From NCBI RefSeq assembly GCF_004135625.1, contig NZ_SDPV01000002.1, forward strand, positions 620,001 to 684,000: DNA of 64,000 bases, read 5' to 3'. Position numbers and translations under genes: made by a program. The DNA is from Pelagerythrobacter rhizovicinus. Its GTDB lineage: Bacteria > Pseudomonadota > Alphaproteobacteria > Sphingomonadales > Sphingomonadaceae. Shown one piece after another: positions 1-7,805 of the stretch. The stretch's first letter is position 1, and every line of letters starts with the position of its first letter. The notes beneath the pieces are model-generated. The model searched no databases. It worked only from the letters and a program-made list of their open reading frames with translations, and was not told the DNA's origin.

Positions 1-358
1 TGGCGAGGTTCTCGACCACGCGGCGCTCCGGCTCGGGGAGGCTCTTCGCTCCCTCCAGCGCTTCGGCAACCGACTCGGGCGGCGGAATTCGTGCCGAGCC
101 GTACATGACCAGCGTCGAGCCCACCCCGGCTTCGTCGAGCAGCATTTCCGGCTTCAGCAACTCGAGCTGAAAGCGAACCGGCCGGAGCTCGTCGCGCAGC
201 AGGAAGTCCGTATCGCGGAACGCCAGGCGATAGGCCGGGTGGCGCGTCTGCGGCGTGTCGGGCGATGCCCGGTCGGAGAAAGCGGCTTCCTGGTCGGCGG
301 GGTAGAACTTGCGATCGGCGAGATCGCGTTCGCTCTTCTTCGTTTCTTCGTCTGCCAT
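1..358 (-). CDS. LOG-family (TIGR00730-type) protein, N-terminal part
   Basis: This gene reads leftwards from an ATG at 358 and runs off the window after 119 codons. The visible part has a charged N-terminus and then the segment VMYGSAR (residues 84-90), the first beta strand and glycine turn typical of LOG / TIGR00730 Rossmann-fold proteins. Family members hydrolyse nucleoside 5'-monophosphates such as cytokinin ribotides to free base and ribose 5-phosphate. The catalytic PGGxGTxxE motif would lie beyond the edge, so activity cannot be judged. It lies downstream of two unknown genes on the same strand and may be read with them. Confidence 0.7.
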   Translation of the reverse strand, partial: MADEETKKSERDLADRKFYPADQEAAFSDRASPDTPQTRHPAYRLAFRDTDFLLRDELRPVRFQLELLKPEMLLDEAGVGSTLVMYGSARIPPPESVAEALEGAKSLPEPERRVVENLA

Positions 359-417
359 TGCCAGCGCCCTAGGCGCGCCGCCCCCGCCGGGCAAGCGTGA
401 TGCGCGGCGGCGAGCCC

Positions 418-831
418 TCAGCCGACGACTACGGTGAGATAACGCATCAGCCGGCGCGCAGCGCTCCAGACCGCATTGCGGCCGCCGATGCCGACCATGT
501 CGCGCACGAAGTCGTCGAACGTCTCGCGATCGTTGCGCGCGGCGGCGGTGGCGAGATCGACGAGCAGCATCTCGTCATAGCTGAAAAGCGGCTGACACGG
601 CGGGTTGAGCGCAATCGGATCGGGCCAGGCCCGGCCCGCCTCATCGAGGAAGACGTGAAAGCTCTGCACCGCGCAGGGAGTGCCCAGCCAGCGGGCAAGG
701 TCGGCGTGCGAATAGGTTTCTGCGCGGCGCGCGACATGGGTGTAGCGCATCGCGCCGACGAGCCGTGCATGGATCGGCGAGACGTCGCGCAGATCGGGCG
801 TGCTGGTCAGGGCGGCGAGATCAAAACCCAT
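418..831 (-). CDS. Hypothetical protein, 137 aa
   Basis: I do not recognise this protein. The start chosen is the ATG at 831, which overlaps the last 11 bases of the upstream gene (stop at 821-823), so the two are probably translationally coupled. A longer frame exists upstream, but it would overlap the neighbour by about 90 bases. The product is soluble in appearance, with no signal peptide or membrane segment; it contains several aromatic and acidic stretches (for example FHVFLDEAGRAWPDP) and ends in a hydrophobic tail. Its position behind a Fur-box-like site upstream of the partner gene suggests an iron-linked role; this is inference only. Confidence 0.55.
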   Translation of the reverse strand: MGFDLAALTSTPDLRDVSPIHARLVGAMRYTHVARRAETYSHADLARWLGTPCAVQSFHVFLDEAGRAWPDPIALNPPCQPLFSYDEMLLVDLATAAARNDRETFDDFVRDMVGIGGRNAVWSAARRLMRYLTVVVG

Positions 832-1291
832 GGAACGCCTCCGCCCGATGAGTGCGCGGCGCGAACGGGCAGGCGGGAACCGGCCCGGGCGCTGAGCCGC
901 CCGCGCCGTCATCGGGCTGGGCCATCCCGAGCGCCTGGCGCACGGCGATCACTGCCCAGACGATCGCGCCGGGCAGCCCATGAGGGACCGCCGCCGTACC
1001 GGCGACAGCGGAGAGTGACGGTGCCACACGAAGCACGCCGAGCAGCGCGCTTTCGTCGGGCGACAGCCGCCGGCTGCAACAGGATTCGCGGACCAGCCGG
1101 CGCCCCAGGTGCCCTTCGACCAGCTGGAACAGGCTCGCACAGGCGATCGCCGTCTCGTCGGGCAGGCCGAGCGGTGCGACGATCTCCTGCAGGCGCGTCA
1201 TAGGCGCATGACCGGCTTCGACCTGGGCCGACCAGGCGCGAAAGAGCCTTACGACGACGCCCTGCGCGAAAATGTCCCTGCCTTCCGCCAT
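821..1291 (-). CDS. Hypothetical protein, 156 aa, behind a Fur-box-like site
   Basis: Not recognised with confidence. It starts at the ATG at 1291, about 23 bases from a Fur-box-like element (1314-1332). The middle contains the cysteine pair segment ESCCSRRLSPDE followed by a hydrophobic stretch; that CC-x-R-x(n)-DE pattern vaguely recalls the small sphingomonad family DUF6628, but I cannot confirm this. The C-terminus is Pro/Ala/Gly-rich. It is divergent from the haem-type TonB receptor and overlaps the next gene on its strand, so it is probably an iron-responsive accessory gene. Confidence 0.55.
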   Translation of the reverse strand: MAEGRDIFAQGVVVRLFRAWSAQVEAGHAPMTRLQEIVAPLGLPDETAIACASLFQLVEGHLGRRLVRESCCSRRLSPDESALLGVLRVAPSLSAVAGTAAVPHGLPGAIVWAVIAVRQALGMAQPDDGAGGSAPGPVPACPFAPRTHRAEAFHGF

Positions 1292-1313
1292 ATCGCTCTC
1301 CTTGCTCCTAATT

Positions 1314-1332
1314 GCTAATTATTCTCATTAGC
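1314..1332. promoter_or_regulatory. Fur-box-like operator
   Basis: The 19-bp element GCTAATTATTCTCATTAGC has inverted GCTAAT/ATTAGC ends, the layout of a Fur box. It sits just upstream of the minus-strand gene starting at 1291. A second 19-mer at 4990-5008 matches it at 15 of 19 positions, which supports a shared regulator. Binding by Fur is inferred. Confidence 0.6.
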
Positions 1333-1536
1333 GTGATATTGGCAAGGATCTTTTGTGCAGAAGCGCTGACAAGCCGAACGGGCGTGGCACATCCGTCCGC
1401 GGGGACGACTCAAATGGCCTCCGTCATGCATCTGTAAAATATGTCTTTTTTACTGATCGATCCGCCGATGCTACGGTCGTCTCTGCACCAGCAGCGATCA
1501 CGCTTGACGTGTGACCACACTGACTCTAGTGCGACT

Positions 1537-1550
1537 CATTATCAATAATG
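1537..1550. promoter_or_regulatory. Fur-box-like palindrome before the haem-type receptor
   Basis: CATTATCAATAATG is a CATTAT/ATAATG inverted repeat with a 2-base centre, 19 bases upstream of the chosen receptor start at 1569. It resembles a Fur box and would overlap the promoter or early leader of the receptor gene. Confidence 0.5.
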
Positions 1551-1568
1551 GACCGGACAGGGGCTCAG

Positions 1569-3839
1569 ATGAGTAATGGTATGAGGGGCAGGCCGCGTAT
1601 CTCGGCACGGTGCAGCATGTGGTTGCGCGCATCGGCAGGCGCTGCTCTGGCGGTGTTCGGAGCGGGCGTTGCGCACGCGGCCGGCGACGCTGCAGGCGAG
1701 GCCGCAAGCGCCGAACGCGATCCGCACATCGTGGTCACCGCGACCCGCACCCCGGTCTCGATCGAAGACGTCCCGGCGACCGTGACGGTCATCACCGACG
1801 AGGAGATCGCCGACACCATGGCGACCGACGTCAAGGATCTCGTCCGCTACGAGCCCGGCGTCTCGGTCCGCCGCGCCCCGGCCCGCTTCGGCGCGGCGCT
1901 GGGCACCACGGGCCGCGCGCGCAACGAGGACTTCGTGATCCGCGGGATCGGCGGCAACCGCGTGCTGATTCAGGTCGACGGCATCCGCAGCCCGCAAGGC
2001 TTCACCTTCGGCGCGCAGGAAGCCGGCCGCGGCGGCTATACCGACGTTTCGCTGGTCAAGTCGGTCGAGATCCTGCGCGGTCCGGCCTCGGCGCTCTACG
2101 GCAGCGACGGGCTCGCCGGTGCAGTCAGCTTCACCACCAGCGACCCGGCGGATCTGATCGGCGCGGGCAAGTCGGTTGGCGGCTTCGTGCGCGCGTCATA
2201 CTCGAGCGCGGACGACGAGTTTGCCGAAACCGCCGCGGTGGCGGGCCGCACCGGCGAGTGGTCGGCGCTGGTGGCCTACACCCGCCGCGACTTCGAGGAG
2301 CTCGACAATCAGGGCACCGTCGGCGGCATCGGTGAGGACCGCACACTTCCCAATCCGCAGGACGGCCACTCCAACGCGCTGCTAGGCAAGCTCGTGTGGG
2401 AAAGCGGCGCGCATCGGGTGCGGCTGACCGGAGAGTATCTGGAGAGCGAGCTGTCCAGCGACATCCTCTCGGGCGAAGGTCCGGCTTACCTCTTCGGCCC
2501 CTCGCCGGTGTGGAACGTCGATAGCCTCACCGCACACGACACAACCGACCGCGCCCGCGTTTCGCTTGACTGGACCTTCACCGGCGAAGGCGCGGGCGCG
2601 ATCGACTACGCTCACGCCGCCGTCTACTTCCAGGATGGCGAGGACGTGCAGTTCACCCGCGAGCTCCGCACACCGGCGCCCGATCGCGATCGGCGCAACA
2701 CTTTCGAGAACCGTGTTTACGGCGCCGCCGCCGAAGCGCGCAGCACCTTGGCGACCGGCCCCATCACCCATACGCTCGCTTTCGGCGGCGACGTCAGCTT
2801 CACCCGGCAGGAGGGCTTGCGCGACGGCACCGTGCCGCCCGCCGGCGAAGTGTTTCCGACCCGCGCCTTCCCGGTCACTGACTTCACACTGGGCGGCGTG
2901 TTCCTCGCCGACGAGATTGCGCTGTTCGATGGCGCGCTGACGATCTTCCCGGCGCTGCGCTTCGATTTCTACGAACTCGACCCGACCGACGATCCACTGC
3001 TGCCCGGCTTCCAGGCGGCCGGGCAGAAGGATAGCCGCCTTTCGCCCAAGCTCGGCGTGACCGCGCGACTGGCCGAGGGCGTGCTGCTGTTCGGCAACTA
3101 TGCGCAGGGTTTCCGCGCGCCCACGCCCAGCCAGGTGAACAACTTCTTCGGCAATATCGCCCACGGCTACATTTCCGCGCCCAACCCGGATCTCGGGCCC
3201 GAGCGCAGCGAGAGTTGGGAAGCGGGCATCCGCTTCACCGGCGACGCGGTCTCACTTTCGGTGGCCGCCTTCCATGCGGATTACGACGACTTCATCAGCC
3301 AGCAGGTGGTGAGCGGATCGTTCACGCCGGCCGATCCGGCGATCTACCAGTTCGTCAATTACGACCGGGTCGAGATCGAGGGGCTCGAGGCCAAAGCCAC
3401 ATACACCATGGACAGCGGCGTCTACGGCCGGTTCGCGATCGCCTACGCCGACGGCGATATTCTCTCGCCGGGAGAGGCGCGGCGCCCGCTCGATACGGTC
3501 GACCCGCTCAATTTGGTCGCGGGGCTCGGCTACCGTGAGCCGGTGGGCCGCTTCGGCGCGGAGTTGATCGCGACGCACCATGCTCGCAAGTCGCGCGATG
3601 ACGCGGAAGGCGTCTGCTCCACCCAGTGCTACCGGTCCAGGGCCTTCACCGTTCTCGATGCAACCGCCTTCGTCGCGCTGACCGACGCGATCAAACTGCG
3701 CGCGGGCGTCTTCAACCTGACCGACGAGACCTACGCCTACTGGTCGGACGTGCGTGGCCTCGAAGCCGGTGCGCCCGCCATCGATGCCTACACGCGGCCC
3801 GGCCGCAACGCGAGCGTCTCGCTCAGCGTCCGTTTCTGA
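1569..3839 (+). CDS. TonB-dependent haemoglobin/haem-type receptor
   Basis: This is an outer-membrane, TonB-energised receptor of about 756 aa. After a signal peptide ending near GVAHAAGD, a TonB-box-like stretch (HIVVTATRTP) leads into the plug domain, which includes EDFVIRGIGGNRVLIQVDGI and the conserved SVEILRGPASALYGSDGLAG. The barrel contains the FGNYAQGFRAPTPSQ segment typical of haemoglobin/haem receptors (HmuR/HutA type) and ends in a terminal Phe (SLSVRF). I chose the ATG at 1569, which has AGGGG 5-9 bases upstream, over the ATG at 1548, which lies inside the Fur-like palindrome. A DUF6607 gene follows at once. Confidence 0.85.
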   Translation: MSNGMRGRPRISARCSMWLRASAGAALAVFGAGVAHAAGDAAGEAASAERDPHIVVTATRTPVSIEDVPATVTVITDEEIADTMATDVKDLVRYEPGVSVRRAPARFGAALGTTGRARNEDFVIRGIGGNRVLIQVDGIRSPQGFTFGAQEAGRGGYTDVSLVKSVEILRGPASALYGSDGLAGAVSFTTSDPADLIGAGKSVGGFVRASYSSADDEFAETAAVAGRTGEWSALVAYTRRDFEELDNQGTVGGIGEDRTLPNPQDGHSNALLGKLVWESGAHRVRLTGEYLESELSSDILSGEGPAYLFGPSPVWNVDSLTAHDTTDRARVSLDWTFTGEGAGAIDYAHAAVYFQDGEDVQFTRELRTPAPDRDRRNTFENRVYGAAAEARSTLATGPITHTLAFGGDVSFTRQEGLRDGTVPPAGEVFPTRAFPVTDFTLGGVFLADEIALFDGALTIFPALRFDFYELDPTDDPLLPGFQAAGQKDSRLSPKLGVTARLAEGVLLFGNYAQGFRAPTPSQVNNFFGNIAHGYISAPNPDLGPERSESWEAGIRFTGDAVSLSVAAFHADYDDFISQQVVSGSFTPADPAIYQFVNYDRVEIEGLEAKATYTMDSGVYGRFAIAYADGDILSPGEARRPLDTVDPLNLVAGLGYREPVGRFGAELIATHHARKSRDDAEGVCSTQCYRSRAFTVLDATAFVALTDAIKLRAGVFNLTDETYAYWSDVRGLEAGAPAIDAYTRPGRNASVSLSVRF

Positions 3840-3853
3840 AGGGGAGAACCAAC

Positions 3854-4843
3854 ATGAGAACCAGCACTTTCATCGGCTCCGCGCTGCTCGCCATGGCGCT
3901 TGCCGCCACACCGGCGCTTGCCGACGGCCCGATCGCGGACCGCGGCGAGGCGGTGGAGACCGCGATGTTCGAGCGGGACCGTGCGACGATCCTCGCCATG
4001 GCGGGCGACTACAAGGTGCGCTTCGACATGCAGGAATCGACGCCGTGGATGGAAAGCTATCAGCCGCTCGAGCGCAAGATCTCCGGCGGGCATGAATCGG
4101 TCCGGGTGATCGAGGACACGGGCACCAAGATCGTCCTCCAGCACCTGCTCGTCGCCGAGCACGACGGGGAGACGTTCGTCATCAAGCACTGGCGGCAGGA
4201 CTGGGAGTACGAGCCGGCGAAGATCCTCGCCTACACCGGCCCCGGCCGGTGGGAGTGGACCGACGTGCCCGAGCGCATGCGTAACGGCCGCTGGTCGCAG
4301 ACGGTCTATCAGGTCGACGACAGCCCGCGCTACGCCGGCTGGGGCGAATGGGAGACCACCCACGGCATCCGCCGCTGGCGCTCCAACTGGACCTGGCGCC
4401 CCCTCGCCCGGCGCGATGCCGTTCGGGACCCGATCTACGACCGCTACGCCGCGATCAATCGCCACCAGCTCACGCCCACCGGGTGGATCCACTGGCAGGA
4501 CAACACCAAGATGATGTCCGCCGAAGGAGCCGCCGACGGCCTGCAGCCGGTGGTGCAGGAATACGTGCTCAATACCTATACCAAGTTCGGCGACTATGAC
4601 GTCGCGGCGGCCGACGCATACTGGGCGGCAACCGAGGACTACTGGGCAGCGGTGCGGGCCAAATGGGACGACGTCGCGGCCACGAAGGGCGGAATTGCCG
4701 TCGAGGAAGAGGCAAACACCGGAACTGTCATCAGCGGCCGCCTGCTCGAACTCGCGAACGAGATTCAGGACGGCACCGTCACCGCACGCGACGCCATTGC
4801 CGAGGCCACCGGCCTGATCGAAACGCATACCCACACGCTTTAA
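3854..4843 (+). CDS. DUF6607 family exported protein
   Basis: A 329-aa protein with a signal peptide (MRTSTFIGSALLAMALAATP, then ALA-D). The body is rich in Trp and Tyr, with repeated W-containing strands such as KHWRQDWEYEP and GRWEWTDVPE, matching my recollection of DUF6607 proteins found beside haem receptors. It starts 15 bases after the receptor stop with GGGGAGAA as ribosome binding site, so it is in the same operon. It is probably periplasmic and might assist haem handling, but no biochemical function is shown by the sequence. A strong hairpin terminator follows. Confidence 0.75.
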   Translation: MRTSTFIGSALLAMALAATPALADGPIADRGEAVETAMFERDRATILAMAGDYKVRFDMQESTPWMESYQPLERKISGGHESVRVIEDTGTKIVLQHLLVAEHDGETFVIKHWRQDWEYEPAKILAYTGPGRWEWTDVPERMRNGRWSQTVYQVDDSPRYAGWGEWETTHGIRRWRSNWTWRPLARRDAVRDPIYDRYAAINRHQLTPTGWIHWQDNTKMMSAEGAADGLQPVVQEYVLNTYTKFGDYDVAAADAYWAATEDYWAAVRAKWDDVAATKGGIAVEEEANTGTVISGRLLELANEIQDGTVTARDAIAEATGLIETHTHTL

Positions 4844-4881
4844 CCGGTCCGCAGTCACCGGCGGGAGGGGGCGAAACCGGG

Positions 4882-4906
4882 GGGCGGCGTTCTGCGCCGC
4901 CCTTTT
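4882..4906 (+). terminator. Rho-independent terminator after the haem receptor operon
   Basis: A perfect 8-bp stem GGGCGGCG/CGCCGCCC with a 5-base loop is followed by TTTT, 39 bases after the DUF6607 stop codon. Confidence 0.8.
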
Positions 4907-4989
4907 CGCGTATTCGGTAACGAGCGGCCGGCAACAGGCTGGCCGCGGCAGCGTGTACGACAAGAAAATCTAACATCTCACTTGCAAGT

Positions 4990-5008
4990 GCGAGTGATTC
5001 GCATTAGC
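4990..5008. promoter_or_regulatory. Fur-box-like operator before the siderophore receptor
   Basis: GCGAGTGATTCGCATTAGC matches the element at 1314-1332 at 15 of 19 positions. It lies 33 bases before the siderophore receptor start and is the best candidate operator for iron repression of the 5041-9112 operon. Confidence 0.6.
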
Positions 5009-5040
5009 CGGTGCGCCAGATCCAGGTTCAAGGGGTATTC

Positions 5041-7230
5041 ATGCGACTTTTCCGGCTCTCCATTCTCTGCGCGACCGCTCTGGCGCCGGTGCCCACTCTC
5101 GCGGCCGACGATTCCGCGGCGGAGGCGGCCTACGCCGCGGACGAGCAGCGCCAGATCGTCGTCACCGGCGCGCGGCAGGAAAGCAGCACCGCGACCAAGA
5201 CCGACACCCCGATCATCGAGACCCCGCAGCCGATCACGATCATCGACGACGAGCTCTACCTGGCGCAGGGCGCCGTCTCGGTCAGCGACACGCTCAACTA
5301 TGTCTCGGGCGTCACCGCCAACCCCTACGGGCCGGACAGCCGCGTCGACGGCGCTTTCGTGCGCGGAATCAACGCCCTGCAGTTCCGCGACGGCATGCGC
5401 GACGTGTTCAGCTACTACGCGACCATCCGCGCCGATCCGTACAACTTCGACCAGGTCGAGCTGGTGCGCGGCCCCGCTTCCGTCCTGTTCGGCCAGGGCG
5501 CGCTGGGCGGGATCATGAATCTCGTTTCCAAGCGGCCCGAGTTCACGACCGGCGGCGAGGTTTCTGTCCGCTACGGCTCCCACGACCGCAAGGAGGCGCT
5601 TGCCGATCTGACCGGACCGCTGACCGACAACCTCGCCGGCCGCCTGGTCGCCCGGGTGCGCGACGCGGGCACGCAGACCGACTTCGTGCCCGACGACCGG
5701 GTGCTCATCTCGCCCTCGCTGACCTTCCAGCCCTCACCCGACACCGACCTTACGCTGATCGGGCTCTATCAGGAGGACGACGGCGGCTCGACCTCGCAGT
5801 TCCTCCCGCTGGTCGGCACGATCCTGCCCAATCCCAACGGGCGGCTTCCGAACGACCTGTTCATCGGCAAGCCCGGCTGGGATCGCTACGATGGGCGTCT
5901 GCTGCAGGGCACCGCACTGTTCGAGCACCGTTTCGGAGAGAGCGCCCGGCTCAACCTCAAGGCGCGCTACATCGACAGCGACCTGACGTATCTGACGCAT
6001 TACCCGAACAGCTACTGCAACCCGGCGAATCCGTACGTCCAACTGGATCCCGCCACGGGACGGCCCCCCGTCGATGCCGACGGCAACACCATCATCAATC
6101 CCGAGACGGGCTGCCCCTTGGCCGACCCGGACCAGCGCACGATCGGCCTCTATGCCGACGGCAGCCGCGCGCGGATGGAAATCTTCTCGACCGACAACAA
6201 CGTCCAGCTCAACTTCAACACCGGCGCGAATGTCGAGCACGTGATTCTCGCCGGCCTCGACTTCAGCTTCAACCGGGTTCGCAAGACCGGCGGCATGGCC
6301 ATCGAGTACATCGATATCTACGATATCGACTACGATGCGCTATCCGACTTTGACGGCGGCCTGCCGCAGCCCTCCGGCCCTTCGGAGGACGTGAAGCAGG
6401 ACCAACTCGGCCTCTATCTGCAGGATCAGATCCGCTTCTTCGACCGGGTCTCGGTCGTGCTTGGCGCTCGGCGCGACTGGACCAGCTCGCGCAGCTTCAG
6501 CGACCCTCGGCGGAAAGACGCCGCAACGACGTTCCGCGCCGGCGTGATCGCCGAGATCGTCGACGAAGTGTCACCCTTCTTCAGCTACACGGAGAGCTTC
6601 GAGCCGATCGCGGGCACCACCAGCGACGGCAGCCCATTCGTGCCGAAGATGGGCCGCCAATACGAAGCCGGGGTCAAGTTCCACCCGGCCGACGCCATCC
6701 TCGTCACTGTGACCGGCTACCACATCAAGGAAAGCAATCGCCCCGTCTCCGACGACAGCACGCCCGACCCGTTCGACCAGATCCAGATCGGCTCGATGAC
6801 CTCCAAAGGCTTCGAATTCGAAGGTAACGCCACTTTGCCCGGCGATCTGAACCTGATCGCCAACCTCAGCTACAACGAAGCCGAGATCGACGGGACAAAC
6901 CAGCAGCTCGACAACGTGCCCAAGTTCAACGCTTCATTGTGGAGTACGAAGCGGTTCGCGCTGTCCGACGAAACCTCGCTCCTGCTTGGTGGCGGCGTGC
7001 GCCATGTCGGCAAGAACAGGTCGTTCGGCCCGGCCTTCCCCGACGGCATCGTGACGCCCGCCTTTACCCTGGTCGACGCCTTCGCCGAAGTGACTTTCGA
7101 TCGGTGGAGCTTCGCGATCAACGCCACGAACCTGTTCGACAAGCGCTACTACTCCGCCTGCCTCGCCCGCGGCGACTGTTTCATGGGCAGCGAGCGCAAC
7201 GTGTTCGGCACCGTGAGCTACCGCTTCTGA
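5041..7230 (+). CDS. TonB-dependent siderophore receptor
   Basis: A 729-aa outer-membrane receptor of the FhuA/FpvA-like siderophore type. It has a signal peptide (LSILCATALAPVPTLAAD), a TonB-box region (RQIVVTGARQ), a plug with FVRGINALQFRDGMRD and QVELVRGPASVLFGQGALGG, and a barrel ending in the classic C-terminal Phe (GTVSYRF). The ATG at 5041 is preceded by AAGGGG; an in-frame ATG at 5011 lacks a good site. Its stop overlaps the ATG of the next gene (TGATG), showing translational coupling to the membrane proteins downstream. The ferric-siderophore ligand cannot be deduced. Confidence 0.88.
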   Translation: MRLFRLSILCATALAPVPTLAADDSAAEAAYAADEQRQIVVTGARQESSTATKTDTPIIETPQPITIIDDELYLAQGAVSVSDTLNYVSGVTANPYGPDSRVDGAFVRGINALQFRDGMRDVFSYYATIRADPYNFDQVELVRGPASVLFGQGALGGIMNLVSKRPEFTTGGEVSVRYGSHDRKEALADLTGPLTDNLAGRLVARVRDAGTQTDFVPDDRVLISPSLTFQPSPDTDLTLIGLYQEDDGGSTSQFLPLVGTILPNPNGRLPNDLFIGKPGWDRYDGRLLQGTALFEHRFGESARLNLKARYIDSDLTYLTHYPNSYCNPANPYVQLDPATGRPPVDADGNTIINPETGCPLADPDQRTIGLYADGSRARMEIFSTDNNVQLNFNTGANVEHVILAGLDFSFNRVRKTGGMAIEYIDIYDIDYDALSDFDGGLPQPSGPSEDVKQDQLGLYLQDQIRFFDRVSVVLGARRDWTSSRSFSDPRRKDAATTFRAGVIAEIVDEVSPFFSYTESFEPIAGTTSDGSPFVPKMGRQYEAGVKFHPADAILVTVTGYHIKESNRPVSDDSTPDPFDQIQIGSMTSKGFEFEGNATLPGDLNLIANLSYNEAEIDGTNQQLDNVPKFNASLWSTKRFALSDETSLLLGGGVRHVGKNRSFGPAFPDGIVTPAFTLVDAFAEVTFDRWSFAINATNLFDKRYYSACLARGDCFMGSERNVFGTVSYRF

Positions 7231-7805
7231 TGGGCACCGGGGGGAGTATCGTCGCCGGCGGCGCACTGGCGGTTCTCGCGGTGGCAATGCTGCGCATTTC
7301 GTGGGGGCAGCGGCGCCGCTCGATACCGCTGAACGCAGCCGGGTGGGCTGTCGGCCTCGCAGCTCTGGTCATGGGGTGGGGGGCCGCCGGGGCCTGGGGC
7401 GCGTCGGTCGTCTCGCTCTGGGCGATGGGTGCGGCCTGCGCGATCCTCGCCTGGGAGGGGCTGCGTTCGCCGGCAGGCCGCAGCAAGGCATCGAACCGCC
7501 GGGCGGGAATGATGCCAGAGGGCCCGGGGCCGCTTCGCCTCGGCAGCCGCCTGTTGACCTTCGTGCTCGTTGCAGTCGCCGCGTCGATGAGTTCGATCGC
7601 CTTCGCACTGGGTGTGCGCTGGCTGGCCGCCGCGATGGGTGCTGGCGAGGCCGACGCGAACGTGCTGGCGTTGTTCGCTACCCCCGTGGTCTGGACGGTG
7701 CTCGCCTTCGCGCTACTCATGGCGGCAAGCCGGAAGCGCCAGATCGCCTATCTCGCCGTGACCGCCAGCGCGGCCCTGCCCGCGTTCCTCCTGGGAGCCG
7801 CATGA
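7230..7805 (+). CDS. Small membrane protein of the siderophore receptor operon
   Basis: A 191-aa protein with about five hydrophobic segments (residues roughly 6-24, 33-55, 58-75, 107-130 and 148-190) separated by a basic loop. Its ATG overlaps the receptor stop codon and its own stop overlaps the PepSY gene start, so three genes are translationally coupled. In related iron-uptake cassettes this slot holds DUF3649/DUF3325-like inner-membrane proteins; I cannot assign it to either. It is probably an accessory of siderophore or ferric iron processing at the inner membrane. Confidence 0.7.
   Translation: MGTGGSIVAGGALAVLAVAMLRISWGQRRRSIPLNAAGWAVGLAALVMGWGAAGAWGASVVSLWAMGAACAILAWEGLRSPAGRSKASNRRAGMMPEGPGPLRLGSRLLTFVLVAVAASMSSIAFALGVRWLAAAMGAGEADANVLALFATPVVWTVLAFALLMAASRKRQIAYLAVTASAALPAFLLGAA

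Noticed and set aside
2382-3164. Minus-strand frame of 260 codons within the haem receptor
   Set aside because: It lies wholly antisense to a well-supported receptor gene and encodes no recognisable domain.
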